This document shows, piece after piece, positions 56,164 through 64,000 of a stretch of 64,000 nt of DNA. The translations under genes and the position numbers were made by a program. The notes beneath the pieces were generated by a model. That model saw nothing but the letters and a program-made list of their open reading frames with translations, did not search any database and had not been told where the DNA came from. This stretch comes from Protopterus annectens (Eukaryota; Chordata; Ceratodontiformes; Protopteridae): assembly GCF_019279795.1 (NCBI RefSeq), contig NC_056743.1, positions 628,182,019-628,246,018 of the forward strand, read 5' to 3'. Position 1 is the first letter of the stretch, and every line of letters begins with the position of its first letter.

Positions 56164-57036
56164 ATGGATGGACAATTACCTATGGTTTCTCCTGCCAGCC
56201 TGGTTGATATGGGCATCCTGAGACAGTGTAGCAACTGCCTCAAGTACACGGACAATCATCTACTACTACCACCTAGGAACACAGTTTGTGAGACATGCAA
56301 TTACATAAAGAAGCTAGAGTCTATGCTCTCTCTGAGAAGGTTGTCAACATAATCATTACACCTTAAACACCACCCACAACTATACAACACACACCCACAT
56401 ATGTGGAGGTTTTCAACAAAAACAAACCCAAACAAAGGAGACCTCAGAGGCAAAAACACATGAGAACTCCAGAACCCTCCACACCACATACCATGCTTAG
56501 TCCACACAACAGTGTCTCGTAACCACTAAGGCCTAACCATAAACCCAACATATTAGTCATAGGAGACTGCACTGTGAGACACACAGATGTGCCTCTCACC
56601 AGGCTGGATAAAGAGAAAGTCACAGTTAGTTGTTTGTCAGGTGCCAGAATCCCCCATATCACACACGCACTCAAGTCTCTCAACAACAGGTACTGTTATG
56701 ACTCTGTCATAGTCCATGTTGGCATGAACGACTTGAGACATACTTCCCTGGACTATATGAAGAGAGACATGATTGAGCTCACTGAATATGTGTCCCTGGC
56801 AGGTATGTCCCTAACCTTAAGCAGCATTCTACTGTCACCCAGAATGATGCCTCAGTACAAACAGAAAATAATAGACTTTAACAATTGGCTTAGTTTCTGG
56901 TGTTATTCCAGGGGGATCCAGTGCCTAACAGCCTGGGAAGGTATGATCGACAGACCCAATGCTTTGTTAGAGATGGCCTGCATCTGTCTTACTTGGGCTT
57001 CAGGCTTCTGGCAAAGGCCCTTAGTGCCTTTTTTTA
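56164..57036 (+). pseudogene. CR1 ORF1 protein (cysteine motif plus esterase domain)
   Basis: Starts at the ATG 56164. CSNCLKYTDNHLLLPPRNTV then CETCNYIKKLE forms a CXXC...CXXC finger-like motif followed by a short helix. After a decayed linker, the esterase (SGNH-like) part reads LVIGDCTVRHTDV, SCLSGARI, VIVHVGMNDLR and, after a frameshift near 56965, DGLHLSYLGFRLL. It ends at a TAG near 57036. Block I is normally GDS, so here the nucleophilic serine is cysteine. CR1 ORF1 proteins bind nucleic acid; the esterase role is unclear. The open frame running on past 57036 is produced by the frameshift and is not a fusion. Confidence 0.8.
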
Positions 57037-57069
57037 GGAAAAGTCATGCGGTCGATACTACCAACATAC

Positions 57070-57810
57070 AAATTTCAACAAAATGCAAATTAATGGTCAT
57101 ACTGTTAAATGCTAGGAGTCTAAACATGAAACCGCACTCATTGCAAGCATTCTTAACCCTGGAAGATGCTGACATTTGTGCAGTCACAGAAACCTGGTTG
57201 AAGACTGGGGACAGCACCCCAGCCTTACCTGGTTACTCAATCCTATCATACATTCAGACCCCAAAATGTGGGCAGCCAAAGGAGGTGGAGTTTCAATATA
57301 TATTAAAGACATACACACCTCCAGGCTGGCCAAACAGTATGATGCACAGGAGACACTCCAGGTGCAGTTAACCATTGACAAGACCCCTATTCAAATTATA
57401 GCTAGCTACAGGCCACAAATTTGACTCAAGATGCCCACTCCACCTATCTGGACCTCTTCAAATCTATCAAGATTTAACCCTTTACCCTGATCCTGGGTGA
57501 CTTTAATTACCCGACCATAAATTGGAGAAACTACTAATGCCAGAACACAAATGCCCAGAGGTTCTTCAATTTTATCAGTGCAAATGCCTTGGAACAGCTA
57601 GTCGATACCCCCAAAAGAGGTGGTAATATCTTGGACTTGGTATTAACCAACATTAGTAACCACTGCAGCACCCCTATGGTATCATCCTCCCTGGTAAGAT
57701 CTGACCATAAAGTGGTCATTTCTGAAGTCACCATCTCCCCTGACCCCCCCCCCCCCCAGCTAGGGTCAAACAAAAAAACTTTTCCAAAGCTGATTACAAC
57801 CTCCTAAGGG
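57070..57810 (+). pseudogene. CR1 endonuclease (APE type)
   Basis: Motifs in order: VILLNARSLNMKPHSLQAFL, DADICAVTETWLKTGD (57150-57210), GGGVSIYIKDI after a +1 shift near 57285, QIIASYRPQI, LILGDFNYPTINW (about 57490), RGGNILDLVLTNISNH (57615-57660) and VRSDHKVVI (57690-57720). N, E, D and SDH active-site positions are legible. A homopolymer of C at 57747-57758 and two shifts break the frame. Confidence 0.88.
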
Positions 57811-58199
57811 ATGGCATAAACAGCTCCACAGCCCCCTCCCCCACTGCAGGAAATGGCACCATTGTCCAAATCTACACCAAAATACTATATGAGCATTTAT
57901 ATAGATGCATAGAATTAGGAATACCTGACAGGACAAAATCATCCTCCGCAAGGAAGAGTAAACCTGTCTGGTGGACATCTGCAATAAATAAACTATATAA
58001 CAAAAAGAAACAATTGCTGTCCAGGACCAAGAAGGAGCCGGTGCCCAACTGGAAGCAATCTCTCCTTAGCCTGAGCAAGTAAATAAGAGCACTAGTGAAA
58101 TCCTCTACAGCCAACTTCAAGTCCAAATTGGCCACATCTGTTAGAGACAATCATAAGGCCTTCTTCACATAAAGTCTGCAATCTCAAAGGAAACACCCA

Positions 58200-59760
58200 G
58201 ATCTGTTCAGAACTGGTGGTCAAGGGCACCACATACACAAATGCTGTAGATATAGCCAATCTACTGGCTGACAGATTTAGCAAAAACTTCTCCCCTCTGT
58301 CCCCACCATCAGTAAATCAGGACATTCCCAGTACCTGTCCCCACCCCTTATCTCTAGGGAACAGGTCATCACTGCCAGCTCAAAGGCAAAAAATACAGCC
58401 GCCATGGGACCTGATAACATCCCAGGCTGCATCCTACATGAACTCAGGCATGAACTTGCAGCACCATTAGGCACCCTATTCAGCCAAAGCCTGAGTACCA
58501 GCTTTATCCCAGCCGAGTGGAGGACAGCCACTGTTATCGCTTTACACAAAGGTGGAGCGTCCACCGATCCAGGAAATTATAGACTCATAAGCCTAACTAG
58601 CCTGATTTGCAAGGCCATGGAATGGATTATCATGGACCTCATTAACAGGGACATTGGCCATCTCCAAATACTCGACCCCACACAGTTTGGCTTTGTCAAG
58701 GGGAGGTCATGTCTGTTAGATATGGTTGACTTCTTTGAGACAGTCACCAAAGCCATGGACAAGAGGAAGATGGTGCACACTGCCTACCTTGACCTGGCCA
58801 AAGCCTTCAACACTATTCCCCACTTGGGCATAGTAGATAAACTCTCTCAACTAGGCATCATGCCATATGTTACCAGATGGGTAGCAAACTGGCTCACTGA
58901 TAGAATCCACCTAATCAAAGTAGGGGAAGCCACCTCAAGCAGTAGACCCATAACAAACAGTGTACTGCAAGGATTGGTCTTGGGGCCTCTGTTATTCAAG
59001 ATATACTTCTCTGAGGTGCAGGTCAAAACTAGTGGGCTATGGCTAACCAAGTATGCAGATGACTGCAAGCTGGGTGCAGTCATCAATTCCCCAAGTGATG
59101 TGGACGTCCTTCAAAAGGATCTCACCCAAACAAATGACTGTTGCCAGAAACATGGCCTTAAGCTGAATATCAAAAAATGCATCATCATTCCCTTTGGGAA
59201 GAGTGACGTCCCCACATATTATCATATTAATAACAACGTTCTAAGTACACAATCAGTAGTGAGGGATTTGGGCACCCAGGTTGATAGCAACCTGACTTTC
59301 AACCACTATGTTGCTTCTGTTGTACGGAAAGCTTTCTACATGGCCCACCACATAAGTAAGGGTATCTCATCCAGGGACAAAGAGGTCATAACATCCCTGT
59401 ATTCTTCCCTTAAAAGGCCAATTACTGAGTACAATGCCCCCTTCAGCATGTAGCTCGCAAAGCAACTGCAGCAGCTGGAGAGACCACAGAGGTTCCTCAC
59501 CAGGAGAATCCAGGGCCTCAAACATCTACCCTACACAAGTAGACTAAAAGCCCTGTCCCTCTACTCAGTTTCATACAGACTCCTCAGAGGTGACATCTGT
59601 CTGGCATACAAGGCAATCTCAGACCCCGCATTGATGGGACTGCTGCATATTCACAAGTCAAGCTTCTCTCGAGCAACCCGTAAACATGACCTCAACCTGG
59701 TCTGTGATATCAATAGGACTTGTTGGCGGGACAAATTTGTGTCCAAGAGACTCCCCCATG
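58200..59760 (+). pseudogene. CR1 reverse transcriptase and C-terminal domain
   Basis: The open frame 58404-59453 (349 codons) starts MGPDNIPGCILHELRHELAA. It continues with STDPGNYRLISLTSLICKAM, DPTQFGFVKGRSCLLDMVDF, AYLDLAKAFNTIPHLGIVDK, SVLQGLVLGPLLF and the catalytic LTKYADDCKLG (YADD at 59052-59063). Then come GLKLNIKKCIIIPFG and VRDLGTQVDSNLTFNHYV. A TAG at 59451 (probably from TGG) cuts off the C-terminal block PQRFLTRRIQGLKHLPYTSR, which remains readable to about 59760. The pre-RT part TYTNAVDIANLLADRFSKNF lies at 58230-58290. Confidence 0.93.
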
Positions 59761-60024
59761 TGTGAAACAGACTCCCTCTCCACGTCAAGTAGAGTACCTC
59801 ATTATCCCTTTTTTAAGCGCAACCTAGATAACTGGATGGGAAACATAAGATACACCCCTGGGCTTCCACCTGTGTCCCTGCTGGGCAGGGGCTTTGGGTG
59901 CTGACTTGTCTAAACATAGGCTAAACTCTTGGCTAGGCTTATAAGGGCCTCAGGGCCAATAGCCTAGTAACCTCCTATGATCCTATGAAGAAAGGCATGT
60001 ACCTCAAAACAAAAAGAATAAAAG

Positions 60025-60026
<2 letters not shown>

Positions 60027-60084
<58 letters not shown>
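60027..60084. repeat. (AT)n microsatellite
   Basis: Perfect AT run of 58 bp, 40 bp downstream of the CR1 3' end. Confidence 0.97.
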
Positions 60085-60088
<4 letters not shown>

Positions 60089-60479
60089 TATCACTAGCTA
60101 CCAAATCAGAATAGCTCAGAAGTCTTTTAGGAATAGCTAATTGTATTGCTAGTTTTATAAAAGCTCTTAGCACAATCACAGGGGCATTAAGAGAATCCAC
60201 GAAGAAGGATGTTCTATTTATTTGGACAGTGATACAACAAGAAGCACATGGGAAGCAGATGATCTTGAGCAGGACAGCAGCCACAAGCTGCCATGGAGGG
60301 TTGGACTAGGTAGAGACCAGCATCACGTGAATGACAGCCTACTCTCAATGCCCGACTTTCATCTCTGAGGAGAACAAATAAGTCTATCAGCTCCTGCCCT
60401 CATCACAGAATGAGTGGAATTTAAATAATCTGGAATTTAAATAATTCTAACAAATTAGTCACAATGCAAAAACATTGGT
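60085..60479. other. unassigned sequence
   Basis: No signature recognised. Confidence 0.4.
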
Positions 60480-63470
60480 TAAGAATTGGTACAAATTATA
60501 TGACAATCTTTTAATATTTATAGAAATTTTAGACAGTTGTTACAAAAACTAAAGGCAAGTTAGCATAATACAAACAAGAACTGTAATATGAAGTAAGGGA
60601 AAACAGGCTTATGGCATATTTAGAGAGAAAGTCATGGAAGAGAATTTGATAGAAATAAGGAAGTAAGTGAAGGTATAATAAGGAGGTATAAGGAATGAAA
60701 AGATACTTGCTCACATTTAAGGATATAGTTTATCCTAGTTTTGAGCAAGAACAGAGCCAGATTTTAGCTAGGAAGTCTTTCAGAGTGGTTTTGAAAGATG
60801 CAAGGGAGGATACTGACCTGATGGATACAGGTAAGGAGTTCCAGGCCTAGACAACCTAGCTAATACCACCCAGTTTTGATAGGTTTGTAGACAGACAGGA
60901 GTTTTTGGTCACTGGATTACAATGACTGATGGGGAACGTAGTTGTGTAAAATGTTTTTAGTGCTGGACAGGCAAATGGATGATGGATAATTTTATAGGTG
61001 ATAAGAAGCTGTGTATATGTTAGCTAATTAGGGAGTTATAACCAGTTTAGTCTTTTTAGTACTATACAGTGGTGGATTCTGAAAGGGGTATTTGCTGCTA
61101 ACTTAGCAACTTTGTTATAGCATTGTTAAAGTTTTAATTTTTGTGAAGCCTGAAGATTACTAAGGATGGCAGCACCATAAAGAAGTGTGGGGACTTGGGA
61201 GGAGATAAGTAGTGTCAAGTGTAGTTTTGTTTGTGTCAGTGAGAAAATTTTTTGCTCAGTAAAGCATCCCTATTTTTTGATGAGCTTTCTTATGTAATTT
61301 TGTATGTGGAAGTTGAATGCAAGCTTATCACCACCTACTACCCCTAATAATTTTCTATGATAAGTGGCTTCAATGATTGTATTATCAGAGAGGACTTTAA
61401 ATTTTGTTTTTTCATGAGAGAGGGATTTGGGGAAAAAAGCAAGTAGTTTGGTCTTTTTTGGGTTGAACATGAGTTGTGAGTTACAAAGCCAAGTTTCAGT
61501 TGGTGTAAAAGCTTCCTGAGTAAATTTTTGGAGGTGTACCATGTTGTCAGATGTGCAAATGAGAGTGGAATCATCTGCGTATTGTATTAGGGTGGCCTGT
61601 TGTGTGGATGTATAGATGGTATTGGTGAAGATGTTAAAGAGGAGGGGACCAATGTCAGAGCCTTGTAGTAGACTGGTGATGACTGGGATGTAAGGAGAGA
61701 GTGTAGACTGCCATTTTAGTGACTGATACCTATTGGGCAGGTGGCTTTTGAATCACAGAAGGGTGAGTTGAGAGAAACCTAGTAAGGACATTTGAAGGGT
61801 AAGTTTGCTGTGACAGACGGTGCCAAGTCTAGAAATAAAGAAGAGATTAGTTTGCCATTATCTCTAGCTTTATTGACACTATCTATGTAGGTTAGAAGGG
61901 CAGTGCTAGCACTATGAAAAGGATGGAAGCCATGTTGTATAGGGGATAGGACTTCTTCCTGCAGGAGATAGTCTAGCAATTGTTTTTCAATTCATTTTTC
62001 AAGTATTTTGGTGAGGGGAGATAAAATTGCTATAGGCATAGAGATATTAATGTCTGTTGAATTTCCTCCTTTATGCAAAGGGATAATGTCTTGACTTTTT
62101 CCAGAGAGAGGGAACATGGGATTCCCAGACTGACCTATTTAAAAGGATTGAGACATTATAAGTAATGCTACTGGCTGATGTTTTTAGGTACTCTGGAAGG
62201 TCATCAGCTGAAGAAGAACACAGTTTGAGTTTGTTTAAGAGTAGTTTTCTATAGGATGTGGGCAAAGGTTTGAAGGTAAAAGTGGTGTGGTGATATGAGG
62301 CTGTTGGGCAACGTTGGGATTAGATGTTGAGGAATTCTTCGTTAGAGATGCTATACTACCTATAAAATATAAATTGAACTGCTTTTCAGTTTTGAGTGGT
62401 GAGTTATTAAGAGAGGGATTTGGGTTAATTTTTGGCCGGGGTGTAAGAATTCTTTAATAGATGTCCAAACATTTTTAGGGTTTTGTTTAGTATTATTCTG
62501 AAAGTTATAATAGTATGGTTTTTGTCTTCATTTATTTGCTTTTTAGTATGACTGCAAAGCATTCTAAAATTTTCAAGATATTTAAGTGTTTTATATTTTT
62601 GCTATTCTTTCCATGATTTTTTTTATACTGCATTAGTATTCTACTTTTTTGGATAGCCACATTGCATTATTTGTTTTTAGTCTCGTCCTTCTAGGCAGTG
62701 CAAAGCTATTTAGGATATTTAGAAAATTTTTACTGAATTCATTTACAGCATCATCTAAGGGGAGAATTTTTAGGAAGTTCCAGTTAATAGATGATGGAGT
62801 AGTAATGAACATTTCTTGGTTAAACTTGAAAAGGTTAATGTGTTGTTTTATAAACATGCTGTTTAACTGGATGTGCGAGATGTCTAGTCATATAGACTGG
62901 AAGATGATCACTCAGAGTGTCTGGCAGCATACCTGTGGTGGAGTATTTGCTAGGGTCTGATACTAGGATCCAGTCTAATAGGAAATTTGATGTCTTGCTA
63001 TAATGTGTGGGGCTATTAATTAGTTGTGTGAAACTGTAAAAGTTCACACTAGATGTAGGGGAGTTAGAGGTTATATCCAACCAATTGACATTCAAAATAG
63101 TATTTTTTCTTGTGGAAATGTTATGGATATCCAAGGTAGGATATCTTTCACTATAGCTGTATTGTCACCAGGAGGGATATAAAGGACAGTAATACACATT
63201 TGTTTATGATTGTTTATTTTGATGAAAGCAATATGAAGCTATGCTGAACTGAATTTTGGTGCTGGTTTGCTGTAAGGGGAAATGTGGTAGGTGTTGGGAA
63301 ATATTAAAGCAATAGTATCACTTTTCCTCTTTATATGATCAGTATGGATGATATTATAGGCAGGAGGCATACCTTCAAATTCGTTTATGTTGGGTTTAAG
63401 CCGAATTACACTTACAGTGAGAACAACAGGTTTATGTTGGGTAATCCAGGCATGTAGTTCAGCAGTCTTA

Positions 63471-63879
63471 TTTCTTAGGGTCTATATTATGTATTCGAAG
63501 GAACTAAAATGCAAATACCTTTTCATCGACACATATGTGTCGAATTCACAGGTAAGTGAACGGCCAGATCATCGATTTTTTCCTACAGAAAAAAAATGGT
63601 TGGTCGTAAATCTGCCCTTCTCCCCACTATAGTGCAATTTCGGAGTTAGTATATTTAGTTGGGGGCTGGGGGGCACAGCCCTCCACATTGGGAGGGGTGT
63701 GTGGGGGGGTGAAGGCCCCAACTTCATAATGTTTGTAATAGTGTGTCATGCGTAGTTGGCCTAGGAAAAAAATTGGCGACATGGCCATTCACTTACCTGT
63801 GGGTTCGACAAATATGTGTCAATGAAATTGTAATCGCATTTTAGTTTGTTCGACTTTGTTATATAGACCCTATTTCTTA
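63471..63879. repeat. 9-bp target site duplication flanking the MITE
   Basis: TATTTCTTA occurs at 63471-63479 and, identically, at 63871-63879, directly outside the inverted repeats. Confidence 0.92.
63480..63870. mobile_element. MITE with ~115-bp terminal inverted repeats
   Basis: A 391-bp element starting 'gggtctatattatgtattcg' and ending in the complement of 'gggtctatataacaaagtcg'. The arms stay complementary through 'aactaaaatgc', 'gacacatatgtgtcgaattc', 'acaggtaagtgaacggcc' and 'attttttcctac' for about 115 bp, with moderate mismatch. The middle is G-rich ('ttgggggctggggggcacag'). There is no coding capacity. Long inverted repeats plus a 9-bp duplication suggest a Mutator-like (MULE) or Merlin-type parent. 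Confidence 0.9.
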
Positions 63880-64000
63880 TGCTTTGAACATTTATTGCAG
63901 CAAAAATTTGATCATCAGGGTTGGGGATCAGATGTTGCTGGGTTACAGAAGAGTGTGGGAGACAATTATCTTTGTGATCATTGTGATATGTGGGGCCAGG

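Larger units (their letters stand above)
55650..59987 (+). mobile_element. CR1 LINE, near full length (4.3 kb)
   Basis: A 5' UTR of about 500 bp, ORF1 (56164-57036), endonuclease (57070-57810), RT (about 58200-59450), C-terminal part to 59760 and a 3' UTR ending at 59970-59987 with the tandem octamer-like 'cctatgatcctatga'. Domain order and tail are diagnostic of CR1. It lies downstream of CR1 copy A in the same orientation. Stops and frameshifts are few, making it the best CR1 reference in the window, but it is not functional. Confidence 0.93.
62835..63960 (-). pseudogene. L2-like LINE endonuclease, split by a MITE
   Basis: The minus strand gives AAINVQSIRN up to 63880, then after the MITE KTAELHAWITQHKPVVLTVS (from 63470), YNIIHTDHIKRKSDTIALIF and ITVLYIPPG. 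In frame 63134-62835 come SVNFYSFTQLINSPTHYSKT, FLLDWILVSDPS and MLPDTLSDHLPVYM. These are the N-terminal NxxSIRNK box, the PPG block, LDWIL and the SDHLP active-site end of an AP-like endonuclease. Confidence 0.85.
60480..64000 (-). mobile_element. L2-like LINE, extends beyond the window
   Basis: The minus strand holds, from the right edge, an endonuclease (63900-62835), an RT (62300-61270) and a 3' UTR fading out near 60480 without a clear A-rich tail. Phrases parallel the copy at 21168-26276: SPIQHGFHPFHSASTALLTY with SSLFLDL at 61979-61850, IQYADDSTLICTSDN at about 61590-61545, MFNPKKTKLLAFFPK at about 61465-61420 and LLGVVGGDKLAFNFHI. It has many stops. A MITE at 63480-63870 splits its start. 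Confidence 0.85.

Noticed and set aside
56574..57371. Apparent fusion of CR1 ORF1 and endonuclease in one frame
   Set aside because: The esterase block V (DGLHLSYLG) is in another frame and ends at a TAG near 57036. The continuous frame results from a frameshift.

Overview
This is non-coding vertebrate DNA made almost entirely of transposable elements nested in one another. I found no host gene exon, rRNA or tRNA gene, CRISPR array or bacterial-type operon. The mix of CR1 and L2-like LINEs, a DIRS element with a tyrosine recombinase, Penelope-like elements (PLEs), a Gmr1-type Ty3/gypsy element and tRNA-derived SINEs, in AT-rich DNA with long microsatellites, suggests a repeat-rich aquatic or amphibious vertebrate. 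A lungfish is my best guess and an amphibian the main alternative. This is inference from element composition only. The window could be intergenic or lie inside a giant intron.

Layout. 1-7.6 kb: L2-like LINE 3' ends, a CR1 copy and SINE fragments. 7.7-11.5 kb: CR1 fragments, then a PLE copy with an inverted 5' half. 11.6-13.25 kb: two opposed L2-like 3' ends, one carrying a 120-bp minisatellite. 13.48-18.88 kb: a nearly complete PLE on the minus strand (N-terminal region, reverse transcriptase [RT], GIY-YIG endonuclease) between two 322-bp pLTRs. Each pLTR carries a hammerhead-ribozyme-like motif, and a direct repeat of about 139 bp flanks the whole element. 19.3-28.34 kb: a decayed Ty3/gypsy element in the order gag-protease-integrase-RT (Gmr1-like), split by a full-length L2-like LINE (21.17-26.28 kb) and by a short L2-tailed element. 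30-31.4 kb: an L2-like LINE with an open 337-codon RT frame.

33.9-42.9 kb: a degenerate LINE holding a second LINE, which in turn holds a 6.2-kb DIRS element (gag, RT-RNase H-methyltransferase, tyrosine recombinase) with inverted terminal repeats and the diagnostic internal complementary region. 43-48.6 kb: large CA/TA satellites and several SINEs, one with a CR1 tail. 48.9-55.6 kb: a CR1 copy split by a 4.9-kb hAT-like element. 55.65-59.99 kb: a near full-length CR1 with ORF1 (zinc-finger-like and esterase domains), endonuclease and RT, ending in the CR1 octamer tail. 60.5-64 kb: another L2-like LINE, whose endonuclease start is disrupted by a 391-bp MITE with long inverted repeats and a perfect 9-bp target duplication.

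The elements form a recognisable network. The autonomous L2-like and CR1 LINEs probably mobilise two SINE families that carry matching 3' tails. All coding frames contain stops or frameshifts except short stretches, so the window reads as a record of past insertions with a partly reconstructable order. Coordinates of decayed ends are approximate to tens of bases.
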